This document shows, one piece after another, positions 33,492 to 41,729 of a DNA stretch of 64,000 nt. The notes below the pieces were generated by a model that saw only the letters and a list, made by a program, of their open reading frames with translations, had not been told where the DNA came from and made no database searches. Source of the stretch: Brevibacterium gallinarum (GTDB taxonomy: Bacteria > Actinomycetota > Actinomycetes > Actinomycetales > Brevibacteriaceae); the NCBI RefSeq assembly GCF_014836885.1, contig NZ_JACSPY010000010.1:1-64000 (forward strand). Reading direction: 5' to 3'. Position 1 is the first letter of the stretch. Every line of letters begins with the position of its first letter. The translations under genes were made by a program, and so were the position numbers.

Positions 33492-34829
33492 TTACTCCCG
33501 CAGGTCGAGAGATGGGGGCGGCGTGCGGAAACCGCGGGTGAGGACGGCCAAGTATCCGACGCCAAGTGCGACCCAAAGCAAGCCGAAGAACAGCGTTGAG
33601 CCCGAAAGACTCGTCCACAGCCACAATGTCAGGCCGAAACCGATGACCGGCACGAGACCGTAGAGAAGAATCGACGGTGCTCCTCGGTGACGTTTCTGCA
33701 CAAGGAAGATTGAGATGACGGCCAGGTTGACGACGGTGAAGGCAGTGAGCGCGCCGAAGCTCACGATGGAGGCGACAAAATCGACGCTGGCGAAGACTGC
33801 TGAGACTGAAATGACGGCGACGGCGAGAATCGCTCCGACTGGAGTGCGGAACCGCTCGCTCAGGACACCGAAGATGCGACGCGGCAGCACGCCGTCGCGG
33901 CCCATGCTGTAAAGGATCCGCGAGACGCTTGCCTGGGAGGCGAGGGCCGAGCCGAGGGCGCCAGTGACATACGCAGCCAGGAAGAGCGCGACGAGCAGGT
34001 TGCCGCCGATGTGCATGAGCATGGCCAGGGCTGCGGTATCGGCGCCTTCTCCCGTGATGAAGTCCGGATGGGCCATGTGCGCCAGCCAGGAGATTGCGAT
34101 GAAGATCCCTCCGCCTGCCAGAGTTGTGAGAATGACGGCAACGGGCACAGTCCGCCGTGGCTCCTTAGCTTCTTCCGACATCGTGGAGACTGCGTCGAAC
34201 CCGAGGAAGGACAGGCATAGGATCGCCGCGCCCGCCATGATGAGAGATGCGTCGATATCCCCGCCGATGAATGGATCGAGAAGGCTGACGTTCGGGTCGA
34301 AGGACCGCACCGCCATGACGGCGAAGATGATGAAGAAGAGCACTTGCAGCGACACGAGCACAACATTGGCGTGCTTGACGGCGTTGATGCCGACGACGTT
34401 GAGGATGAGGACGAGCAGGAGAGCTGCCATCGAGAACACCCAGGCGGGGACGGCGGGGAACTGTTCGTGGAGGTAGAGACCGATGAGCAGGTAGTTGAGC
34501 ATCGGCAGGAGGATGTAGTCGACCATGATGACCCAGCCGGTCATGAAGCCGATATGGCCGCCGAAGCCAGCGCGAGCGTAATCGTAGGCAGCGCCAGCGG
34601 CAGGAACTTCACGACTGAGCACGGCATAGCTCACCGCTGTGAAGAACATGGCGCTCAAGGTCACCGCGTACGCCAGTGACAGATGGCCCTCGGTGATCTC
34701 GTTGACGATGCCGTACGTGGTGAAGACCGTCATCGGCACCATGTACGAAAGGCCGAACATGACAAGAGTCGGAATGCCAAGCGAGCGGCGCAGTGTAGGA
34801 CTGTGGATGGTGGTGCTCTCAGGTGTCAT
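33492..34829 (-). CDS. APC-family amino acid/polyamine permease
   Basis: 445 residues. The ATG at 34829 is preceded by GAGAGGAACC; the open frame upstream is Arg/His-rich and spurious. There are about twelve membrane helices. APC features include GLSYMVPMTVFTTYGIVNEI near the N-terminus, SREVPAAGAAYDYARAGFGG in the helix 2-3 region, and FLGFDAVSTMSEEAKEPRRT in the helix 6-7 region, typical of PuuP-like permeases. It probably imports an amine or amino acid for the amine oxidase encoded beyond the divergent TetR gene. Both transcription units share a palindromic operator. Confidence 0.88.
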   Translation of the reverse strand: MTPESTTIHSPTLRRSLGIPTLVMFGLSYMVPMTVFTTYGIVNEITEGHLSLAYAVTLSAMFFTAVSYAVLSREVPAAGAAYDYARAGFGGHIGFMTGWVIMVDYILLPMLNYLLIGLYLHEQFPAVPAWVFSMAALLLVLILNVVGINAVKHANVVLVSLQVLFFIIFAVMAVRSFDPNVSLLDPFIGGDIDASLIMAGAAILCLSFLGFDAVSTMSEEAKEPRRTVPVAVILTTLAGGGIFIAISWLAHMAHPDFITGEGADTAALAMLMHIGGNLLVALFLAAYVTGALGSALASQASVSRILYSMGRDGVLPRRIFGVLSERFRTPVGAILAVAVISVSAVFASVDFVASIVSFGALTAFTVVNLAVISIFLVQKRHRGAPSILLYGLVPVIGFGLTLWLWTSLSGSTLFFGLLWVALGVGYLAVLTRGFRTPPPSLDLRE

Positions 34830-34924
34830 GCGGAGGGTTCCTCTCGAGTGCGGTGCTTCGTTGCACCAGCTTCGACGTCGGTGTGAACAGTGGTCGTCGG
34901 GTTGACGCGTCAAGCGGGAGCAGT

Positions 34925-34948
34925 CATATTGGTCAGGTGACCAATATG
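34925..34948. promoter_or_regulatory. Perfect 24-bp TetR-type operator
   Basis: CATATTGGTCA and TGACCAATATG are exact inverted arms of 11 bases around a GG centre. The site lies between the permease start and the TetR-family regulator start, so one dimer (or two) could control both divergent units. Confidence 0.75.
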
Positions 34949-34992
34949 GCGTGTGTCACAACCTAGGCAACGGATTGGGACGGTGTCAAGAG

Positions 34993-35604
34993 ATGGCAGG
35001 GCCACGAGTGCGCAAGACTGCTGAAGAGCGTCGCGCGGAGATGCGCGAGGCAGCTGATGCCATTGCGGTGTCTGACGGTCTTGCTGCGGTCACGGTGCGC
35101 TCGCTGGCCCAGCGGATGGGTGTGGTGCCGGGGCTCATCGCCCACTACGTGGATTCGATGGATGTTCTGCGGGCCGAAACCGTCGGTCGCGTGCTGACCG
35201 CCGAGCTGGAAGATTTTCGCGAGTTGGTGGAGGCAGAGACGAGCACGCGCAACCGGCTGCGGCTGCTGACCGAGCTGCTCACGAGAGCGGGCCGCGAAGG
35301 GGCCTCAGCACTCTGGCTCGACGCGTGGAGTTATGGCCTACGGGTATTGCCCATCGCCGCAGAAGTGCGTGCGCATATGGACGCGTGGCAAGCATTCATC
35401 CAACAGCTGATCGAAGCCGCCGTCGATGCCGGTGAAGTTGAATGCAGAGATCCGGACGCCACCGCGTGGCACATCATTGCGGTGGCGGATGGCCTCAACG
35501 CGCATGGTCTCGTCCAGTACCGCGACCGCGAGGCTCTGCGACGTCAACTGGCAAAGGCAATTGGAGAGAGCCTGGGTCTCTCTCCCGAAGACCTGTGCAG
35601 CTGA
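34993..35604 (+). CDS. TetR-family regulator of the amine module
   Basis: 203 residues from ATG 34993. The N-terminal DNA-binding domain reads RKTAEERRAEMREAADAIAV, then GLAAVTVRSLAQRMGVVPGL followed by IAHYVDSMDVL, the TetR helix-turn-helix with its conserved Tyr near the recognition helix. The C-terminal helical ligand domain carries LLTRAGREGASALWLDAWSY, the TetR_C-type segment often seen in BetI-like regulators. It lies 45 bases from a perfect palindrome and just upstream of an amine oxidase, so an amine or its aldehyde product is the likely inducer. Confidence 0.88.
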   Translation: MAGPRVRKTAEERRAEMREAADAIAVSDGLAAVTVRSLAQRMGVVPGLIAHYVDSMDVLRAETVGRVLTAELEDFRELVEAETSTRNRLRLLTELLTRAGREGASALWLDAWSYGLRVLPIAAEVRAHMDAWQAFIQQLIEAAVDAGEVECRDPDATAWHIIAVADGLNAHGLVQYRDREALRRQLAKAIGESLGLSPEDLCS

Positions 35605-35671
35605 GACACCTCCCCAGGACTTTCGCTCAGGGCATATGCAATGGGCATCTCAAAGATCGGAGACAGAGATT

Positions 35672-37039
35672 ATGAAGACGCAGAACGTCGCGCCGGACCA
35701 CGACGTGGTGGTCGTTGGCGCTGGGCTTTCCGGCCTCACCGCTGCGACACAGCTCGTGGAGGCTGGATATGACGTCATTGTGCTCGAAGCCCGAGACCGG
35801 GTCGCCGGCCGAAACGAGAACGGAACATTCTCAGGCGGGCTCTCGATCGAGCTCGGCGGGCAATGGGTCGGGCCGACTCAGGACGCCGTACTGGAGCTGA
35901 TCGACGACCTCGGTTTGGAGACGTTCACGGTCTACGACGAAGGCAAGACGCTCCTGGCGATCGGAGGACAGATCCACTCCAGCGACGACGACGCGATCGG
36001 ACTGACCGACGAACTGGCCGCTGAGTTCCAGTCCACCGTGGACATCATTGACCGCACCTGCGCTGGTATCGACATCGAGCGACCATGGCTGTCGAACAGA
36101 GCCATGGAGCTGGATCGCATGACAGCACAGCAATGGCTGACGGAGAACGTCCCAACGCCTGAAGTTCGAAACGTGCTCGACGTGCTTCTCGCAACGATCT
36201 TCGCAGCCGAATCCGAGGAGTATTCCGCGCTGCACTGTCTCTTCTACCTTGCCGCTGGCGGTGGGCTGCATCGCATGATGGCGACGATCGGGGGGGCGCA
36301 GGAGGCGCGAGTGCGCGGCGGCACACACCAGATCTCCGAACGTCTGGCCAGCCGGCTGGGAGGACGTGTCCAGCTCAGCACCGAGGTCACGGGGCTGACG
36401 TACGGCGACGAGGCCGTCACTGTCCACACTGCGACAGGTGATGTGCATGCCCGCCGGGCGATCGTCACGCTGCCACCGACGTTGGCGGGACGGTTGCGTT
36501 ACGACCCGCCGATGCCACCGAACCGGGACGTTCTCACCTCCCAGATGCCGGGAGGGAACGTCATCAAGTTCCAGCTGCGGTATGCCAGCCCATTCTGGCG
36601 TGATGCGGGCCTCCGGGGCACAGTGCTCAGCCTCGATCACGACGTAGCGCTCGTCTACGACAACTGCATTCCCGGCGAGGAGTCCGGGATACTCGTGGCC
36701 TTCGTCGAAGGCCACCACGCGAAGGCTTTCGCTGGTCTTTCGGAGGACGAGCGCACCGCGCGGGTACTTGAGTGCCTAGCCGACTTCTTCGGTGATGATG
36801 CGCGCAAACCGCTCGAAGTGCTGCAGCGTGATTGGAGTGCCGAGCCCTTCACGCGCGGCTGCTATGGGGGCCGGCTCGGAGCGGGACTGTGGACTCACGT
36901 CGGTGCCGAGCTGCGTATGCCCGTCGGTCCTGTGCACTGGGCCGGAGCGGAAACCGCAACCGAATGGAACGGCTACATGGACGGGGCAGTCCGCAGCGGC
37001 CGGCGGGCAGCCAACGAGGTCAGCGACGCACTCAGCTGA
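35672..37039 (+). CDS. FAD-dependent amine oxidase (putrescine/monoamine oxidase type)
   Basis: 455 residues from ATG 35672, preceded by GGAGACAG. The FAD site begins VVVVGAGLSGLTAATQLVEA, followed by VIVLEARDRVAGRNENG and the substrate-domain block GGQWVGPTQDAVLELIDDL. The C-terminal FAD block is HWAGAETATEWNGYMDGAVR, with the Trp/Gly arrangement of flavin monoamine oxidases. The reaction would be oxidative deamination of an amine to an aldehyde with release of ammonia and peroxide. It shares strand and probably transcript with the TetR gene. The family includes putrescine oxidases of actinobacteria, but the substrate is not proven. Confidence 0.88.
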   Translation: MKTQNVAPDHDVVVVGAGLSGLTAATQLVEAGYDVIVLEARDRVAGRNENGTFSGGLSIELGGQWVGPTQDAVLELIDDLGLETFTVYDEGKTLLAIGGQIHSSDDDAIGLTDELAAEFQSTVDIIDRTCAGIDIERPWLSNRAMELDRMTAQQWLTENVPTPEVRNVLDVLLATIFAAESEEYSALHCLFYLAAGGGLHRMMATIGGAQEARVRGGTHQISERLASRLGGRVQLSTEVTGLTYGDEAVTVHTATGDVHARRAIVTLPPTLAGRLRYDPPMPPNRDVLTSQMPGGNVIKFQLRYASPFWRDAGLRGTVLSLDHDVALVYDNCIPGEESGILVAFVEGHHAKAFAGLSEDERTARVLECLADFFGDDARKPLEVLQRDWSAEPFTRGCYGGRLGAGLWTHVGAELRMPVGPVHWAGAETATEWNGYMDGAVRSGRRAANEVSDALS

Positions 37040-37042
37040 GCG

Positions 37043-37071
37043 CAATCACCGCCTCGGGAACGGGAGCGACC
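37043..37071 (+). repeat. Dispersed repeat unit after the amine oxidase gene
   Basis: CACCGCCTCGGGAACGGGAG lies 8 bases after the amine oxidase stop codon, a near-exact match to the consensus. Confidence 0.75.
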
Positions 37072-37142
37072 AGCCGACGCAGAGTCGCAGATGTCACGCG
37101 CCGGGCGGGCGCGAACGTGCAGGTGCTGGGCGCTGGCGGGTT

Positions 37143-37148
37143 TAGACT
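37143..37148 (+). promoter_or_regulatory. -10 hexamer giving a leaderless glmS start
   Basis: TAGACT ends 7 bases before the glmS ATG, with no ribosome site between them. Confidence 0.5.
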
Positions 37149-37155
37149 GAAATCT

Positions 37156-39027
37156 ATGTGCGGAATTGTTGGATACGTTTCATCGTCAACCCCCGAAGCA
37201 GCAGGCCACAGCGCCCTTGACGTCGTGCTCGGCGGCCTCAAGCGACTCGAATACCGCGGCTACGACTCAGCCGGCGTCGCGCTCGTCACCGATGAGGGGC
37301 AGGTCGCCAGTGCGAAGAAGGCCGGCAAGCTCTCGGCTCTGACCGATGAGCTCGAAGCCCGCCCGCTGCCGGCGGCGATGACCGGCATCGGCCACACCCG
37401 GTGGGCCACCCACGGCGGGCCGACCGATCTCAACGCCCACCCGCATCTGGCCGACGGCGGTCAGCTGGCGGTCATCCACAACGGCATCATCGAGAACTTC
37501 GCCTCGCTCAAGGCTGAGCTGCAGGCCGATGGTGTCGAGTTCCTCTCCGAGACGGACACCGAGGTCGCCGGCCACCAGCTGGCGAAGAACTACGCCGCGA
37601 CCAAGGACCTGACCGAGGCGATGCGCCTGACCGCAGGCGAGCTCGAAGGAGCCTTCACGCTGCTGGCCGTGCACGCCGACCAGCCGGGCACCGTCGTGGC
37701 CGCCCGCCGCAACTCGCCGCTGGTCATCGGGCTCGGCGAGGGGGAGAACTTCCTCGGCTCCGATGTCGCCGCGTTCATCGACCACACCCGCAAGGCTGTT
37801 GAGATCGGCCAGGACGAGATCGTTACGATCACTCCGGACTCGGTCGACATCATCGATGCCGAGGGCAGCCCGGTCGAGGGCACGAGCTTCAACGTCGACT
37901 GGGACACCGCCGCTGCCGAGAAGGGCGGCTTCGCCTCCTTCATGGACAAGGAGATCCACGACCAGCCGCAGGCCGTGGCCGACACGCTGCTCGGCCGGAT
38001 GGATGCCGACGGCAAGCTGACCCTTGACGAGATCCACGTCGATGAGACGATCCTCAAGTCGATCGACAAGATGATCGTCATCGCCTGCGGCACCGCCGCC
38101 TACGCCGGCCAGGTCGCCAAGTACACGATCGAGCACTGGTGCCGCATCCCCGTCGAGGTCGAACTCGCCCACGAGTTCCGCTACCGCGACCCGGTCGTCA
38201 ACGAGAAGACCCTTGTTGTTGCCGTGTCGCAGTCCGGCGAGACGATGGACACGATCATGGCTGTGCGCCACGCCCGCCAGCAGGGCGCGAAGGTCGTCGC
38301 GATCTGCAACACCTACGGCTCGACGATCCCGCGCGAATCCGATGCGGCGCTCTACACGCACGCCGGTCCCGAGGTGGCGGTCGCCTCGACGAAGGCGTTC
38401 CTGTCCCAGATCGTCGCCTGCTACCTGCTGGGCCTGTACCTGGCGCAGCTGCGTGGCAACAAGTTCACCGATGAGGTCCGCGTCATCCTCGATGAGCTCC
38501 AGCAGATCCCGGAGAAGATCGAAAAGGTCCTCCAGCTCAAAGAGCAGGTCGAGCAGCTTGCCCGCAGCGTGCAGAACACTCAGTCGGTGCTGTTCCTCGG
38601 CCGGCACGTCGGCTATCCGGTTGCGCTCGAAGGTGCGCTCAAGCTCAAGGAGCTCGCCTACATCCACGCTGAGGGCTTTGCCGCCGGTGAGCTCAAGCAC
38701 GGGCCGATCGCCCTCATCGAGGACGGGCAGCTCGTCTTCATCATCGTGCCGAGCAGGGAGGGCCGCGATTCGCTGCACGCGAAGGTCATCTCCAACATCC
38801 AGGAGGTCCGTGCCCGCGGAGCGAACACGATCGTCATCGCCGAAGAGGGCGACGAGGCTGTGAAGGAGTACGCCTCCGAGGTGTTCTACGTCCCGCAGAC
38901 CCCGACACTGCTCGCGCCGCTGCTGACGACGATTCCGCTGCAGTTCTTCGCTATGGAACTGGCGACGATGAAGGGCCTCGACGTCGACCAGCCGCGCAAC
39001 CTCGCCAAGTCCGTCACCGTCGAGTAA
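37156..39027 (+). CDS. glmS: Glutamine-fructose-6-phosphate aminotransferase GlmS
   Basis: 623 residues starting MCGIVGYV, with Cys2 as the glutaminase nucleophile exposed after Met removal, which fixes the start. The N-terminal Ntn glutaminase domain includes RLEYRGYDSAG and GHTRWATHGGPTD. Two SIS isomerase domains follow, with IACGTAAYAGQVAKY, SQSGETMDT, SEVAVASTKAF-like PEVAVASTKAFLSQ, and the terminus PRNLAKSVTVE with the conserved lysine. It makes glucosamine-6-phosphate, the substrate of GlmM, for peptidoglycan synthesis. No glmS ribozyme is expected or seen, since the message appears leaderless. Confidence 0.97.
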   Translation: MCGIVGYVSSSTPEAAGHSALDVVLGGLKRLEYRGYDSAGVALVTDEGQVASAKKAGKLSALTDELEARPLPAAMTGIGHTRWATHGGPTDLNAHPHLADGGQLAVIHNGIIENFASLKAELQADGVEFLSETDTEVAGHQLAKNYAATKDLTEAMRLTAGELEGAFTLLAVHADQPGTVVAARRNSPLVIGLGEGENFLGSDVAAFIDHTRKAVEIGQDEIVTITPDSVDIIDAEGSPVEGTSFNVDWDTAAAEKGGFASFMDKEIHDQPQAVADTLLGRMDADGKLTLDEIHVDETILKSIDKMIVIACGTAAYAGQVAKYTIEHWCRIPVEVELAHEFRYRDPVVNEKTLVVAVSQSGETMDTIMAVRHARQQGAKVVAICNTYGSTIPRESDAALYTHAGPEVAVASTKAFLSQIVACYLLGLYLAQLRGNKFTDEVRVILDELQQIPEKIEKVLQLKEQVEQLARSVQNTQSVLFLGRHVGYPVALEGALKLKELAYIHAEGFAAGELKHGPIALIEDGQLVFIIVPSREGRDSLHAKVISNIQEVRARGANTIVIAEEGDEAVKEYASEVFYVPQTPTLLAPLLTTIPLQFFAMELATMKGLDVDQPRNLAKSVTVE

Positions 39028-39041
39028 GCCTGGTAGGCGCT

Positions 39042-39590
39042 ATGGGGATCATCGGAATCGGCCTCGACATCGCCGATCTGCCGCGCTTCGCTGAGCACAT
39101 CGAGCGGGTGCCGGAGCTGCTCGACCGGCTGCTGACCCCTGCCGAGCAGCTCAAACGCAACGGCAAGCTGCGCACACCGGAGTCGCTGGCCGCACGGTTC
39201 TCCGCGAAGGAAGCACTCGTCAAGGCGATGCAGTATCCGGGGATCATCGAATGGCAGCACGCCGAAGTCGTCTCTGCGCCTTCGGGTGCGCCGTCGTTCC
39301 GGCTCTCCGGGCCGGTGCTCGAGCATTTTCGGAAGATCGGCGGGGAGAGCATCCACCTGTCGATCACCCATGATGCCCGAGTGACGATGACCTATGTCAT
39401 CGTCGAAGGGTCAGGTGCACCGCTGTCACCACCGGTCGATCAACCGCCCCCGCTGTTGCCGGGCAGTCCGGAGGCGCTCGCCGCGTTGGAAGAGCGGCGA
39501 AAGCAGCGGAAAGCTGAAAAGCAGCGGCAGGACGAAAAACAGCGGCAGGCTGAGAAGCAGCGGCAGGGCGAGAAGAAGCAGAAGCGCTAG
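39042..39590 (+). CDS. acpS: Holo-[acyl-carrier-protein] synthase AcpS with repetitive tail
   Basis: 182 residues, 14 bases after glmS. The catalytic part (1-125) shows GIGLDIADLPRFAEHIER with the Mg-binding Asp and FSAKEALVKAMQ with the Glu and Lys of the active site, so it should transfer phosphopantetheine from CoA to carrier proteins. The usual AcpS length is near 125. Here an extension follows: a Pro-rich linker, then RRKQRKAEKQRQDEKQRQAE and further EKQRQ units to the end. This tail looks like a charged helix or coiled coil generated by repeat expansion. Confidence 0.93.
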   Translation: MGIIGIGLDIADLPRFAEHIERVPELLDRLLTPAEQLKRNGKLRTPESLAARFSAKEALVKAMQYPGIIEWQHAEVVSAPSGAPSFRLSGPVLEHFRKIGGESIHLSITHDARVTMTYVIVEGSGAPLSPPVDQPPPLLPGSPEALAALEERRKQRKAEKQRQDEKQRQAEKQRQGEKKQKR

Positions 39591-39608
39591 GCTGGCTGGG
39601 CTGACCGG

Positions 39609-41606
39609 TCAGAACGGGGGAGCGTCGGCGCCAGCCGAGTTCCCGGGGTTCTTCCCTGAAAGGCCGTCGTCCTGCGTTCCCTCCTCTTGCGTTCCCTCTT
39701 CCTGTGCGTCCTGCCGCAGCGCTTCGCGCCGGGCGGCGTCGCTGAGTTCGTCGGCCCGTGCCAGGCCCAGGTAGTGCTGGGCCAGCTCGGTCGCGGTGTC
39801 GAGATACACCTCATCAGGCTCTGCCGGTGAGGGCGTGGCCAGCGCCGCGGCTGCTCGAGCGGCCTCGGCCGGTGGGGTCGTCGTCCAGCGCGAACCGGGC
39901 GCGGCGTCATCGCGCAGCAGGGTGCGCATCGGCTCAGGCAGTGCCTCGCCGATGATTCGCGCCTGCCGCTGTTCGACCGGATTGCGGGGCTTGCGCGTCT
40001 GCCCGGTGAGACCGAACATCATCGTCCACCGCAGCACACCATCCTCGCCCTTGATCACACGCAGATGCCCGCGCGTCTTCAGGTCGTGATGGGTTTTGCA
40101 CAGCGGCTGCATGTTGCCCACCTGCGTCAGCCCGCCAGCTGACGGGTCGCGGTGGTTGAACGACTCGATGTGATCGGTCTCCGCCGTTGTCGCCCGGCGG
40201 CTGCAGCCTGGCGCCGTGCACCACGCCCATGCCGCCTGCACTGTCGTGCGCACCGCCCTCGGCACCGCATACTTCTGCGCTGGTTCGTCGAGCACCTCAC
40301 CGGTGAGCGGATCGGTCAGCAGCCGGTACAGCGTCGAGGACTCGGCCGCGAACTGACGGGCCGTCACCGCTGGAATCGGATGCTGGCCCTCCAGCGAACC
40401 GGGCAGCTCCGCCCGCCCGAGCAGCGTCAGCACCGGCACGGTGACGTTGACTGTCGCCTGCCGGCGCAGCCACTCGGCACTCGTCGGGCACGACACCTCC
40501 AGCAGCTGCGTCCCGCCGTCGCCGTGTGCGACACGCAGCTGGGTGGCGGGCGCCATCCCGGTGAGCATGTCGAACATCGCCTGCGGGATCGTGCGATCCT
40601 CGACCAGCCTGAACTCCGCGTCATGGTCCGCTGCGTCGCCGCCTGACGTGTCACCGCGGTGGAGACCGAAGGCATCGAGCTGCTGCCGCACAACCCCGCG
40701 GGCGCAGGCAAGTGTGCGCTTGTACAGCGCCGTCAGCGGAGCCAGCGGCCCGCGCAGCGTCAGCGTCGCACTGCCATCGGGCAGCGCTTCGAAGAGCACC
40801 GCCCGCTGCTCGTGGATCTGCTCAGCCGCGTCGTCCTCAGGCACGATCGTCGCCAGCTCCAGATCGACATGCCGGCGCACCTCGCGCATCGGTCGATGCG
40901 CCGGGATCGCAGAGACCGACCCGTCCATCTCCTCCAGCTGGGCGAGAGTGAGATCACTGCTCTTGCGGGCGGTGTAGTCCAGCCGTTCGAACGGCACCTG
41001 GCCGCGCAGCACGAGCGCCGTCAGCCGCGGCAGCCCGACGAAGGCCACGAGCGCCCGTGAGACCAGAGTGTAGGCCTTCTGCAGCGAGCAGTCGTGCATC
41101 GTCGAGACCACGACGCGGATCGCGTTCTCCGCCCGGTCGTTGGCGCAGAACCACGACATGAGCGAGCCGCTGAAACGCACCTGCCGCAGACCTGCGGCGA
41201 CATCCCCAGGGGAGGGGAGCACCGCCTCGGGCGCGGTGACCCCAGGCATCGCGGGCACGAACCCGACCATGCGCGCAGGGTCGAACGCCGGGGCAGACGC
41301 CACCACCTCGGGACCGGAATCCACCGCAGCGGGACCGGAATCCACCACCTCGGGACCGGGGCCCACCGCCGCGAGGCCGGGTGGCCCGCCTGGATCCGGT
41401 GGATCGGCCGGCCGATGCTGCAGCGGCAGTGTTGCGAGCCGGTCGTCGATGTTGAGCACCGCGAAGGCCAGCTGCGCCAGCCCGTACATCTGCACCGCCT
41501 CATAGCGGCCCAGCTGCCGGTTGTAGGCGGCCACATGATCAGCCAGCAGCGACACCGGACTCGCCGGCACCTCGACGGCCAGCTGCGGGTCGTCATCGGG
41601 GTCCAT
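39609..41606 (-). CDS. HNH endonuclease, DUF222 / 13E12 repeat family
   Basis: 665 residues from ATG 41606, placed 8 bases after AAGGAGG. The DUF222 helical domain covers the N-terminal two thirds (SPVSLLADHVAAYNRQLGRY; later DYTARKSSDLTLAQLEEMDG). The HNH nuclease core is near residues 490-560: CTAPGCSRRATTAETDHIES, then NMQPLCKTHHDLKTRG. Family members are multi-copy in many actinobacteria and behave like mobile or selfish genes; their targets are unknown. It lies opposite the housekeeping genes, between acpS and an M20 gene. Residues about 76-102 are encoded by dispersed 21-base units. Confidence 0.88.
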   Translation of the reverse strand: MDPDDDPQLAVEVPASPVSLLADHVAAYNRQLGRYEAVQMYGLAQLAFAVLNIDDRLATLPLQHRPADPPDPGGPPGLAAVGPGPEVVDSGPAAVDSGPEVVASAPAFDPARMVGFVPAMPGVTAPEAVLPSPGDVAAGLRQVRFSGSLMSWFCANDRAENAIRVVVSTMHDCSLQKAYTLVSRALVAFVGLPRLTALVLRGQVPFERLDYTARKSSDLTLAQLEEMDGSVSAIPAHRPMREVRRHVDLELATIVPEDDAAEQIHEQRAVLFEALPDGSATLTLRGPLAPLTALYKRTLACARGVVRQQLDAFGLHRGDTSGGDAADHDAEFRLVEDRTIPQAMFDMLTGMAPATQLRVAHGDGGTQLLEVSCPTSAEWLRRQATVNVTVPVLTLLGRAELPGSLEGQHPIPAVTARQFAAESSTLYRLLTDPLTGEVLDEPAQKYAVPRAVRTTVQAAWAWCTAPGCSRRATTAETDHIESFNHRDPSAGGLTQVGNMQPLCKTHHDLKTRGHLRVIKGEDGVLRWTMMFGLTGQTRKPRNPVEQRQARIIGEALPEPMRTLLRDDAAPGSRWTTTPPAEAARAAAALATPSPAEPDEVYLDTATELAQHYLGLARADELSDAARREALRQDAQEEGTQEEGTQDDGLSGKNPGNSAGADAPPF
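41220..41241 (+). repeat. Dispersed repeat unit in the HNH endonuclease gene
   Basis: CACCGCCTCGGGCGCGGTG on the plus strand, in the coding region of the minus-strand HNH gene, read as part of a Pro-Glu-Ala-Val stretch. Confidence 0.6.
41300..41380 (+). repeat. Four tandem 21-base dispersed-repeat units in the HNH gene
   Basis: Units start at 41300, 41321, 41342 and 41363, mostly CCACCNCCTCGGGACCGG. On the coding strand they give a seven-residue period (VDSGPEV / VDSGPAA) between the N-terminal segment and the rest of DUF222. Confidence 0.8.
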
Positions 41607-41717
41607 TCCACTCACCTCCTTGTGAGGGTGCAGCCGCCGGGCGGCTGCTGATTTCGTCGTGGTTCCAGGCTATCGGGAGGCACTGACATCGCTTCCGGAT
41701 CGCGGGTGCGGCGGGGT

Positions 41718-41723
41718 TAGGCT
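41718..41723 (+). promoter_or_regulatory. -10 hexamer for the M20 gene
   Basis: TAGGCT ends 6 bases before the ATG at 41730, consistent with a leaderless message for the M20-nnr-alr-tsaE-tsaB-rimI string. Confidence 0.45.
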
Positions 41724-41729
41724 GGGAGT

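Noticed and set aside
37072-37155. glmS ribozyme or riboswitch upstream of glmS
   Set aside because: The gap is only 84 bases after a repeat unit, and the -10 hexamer 7 bases before the ATG leaves no room for a leader.
41300-41380. CRISPR-like array in the HNH gene
   Set aside because: The 21-base units are contiguous without spacers and are in frame; there are no cas genes.
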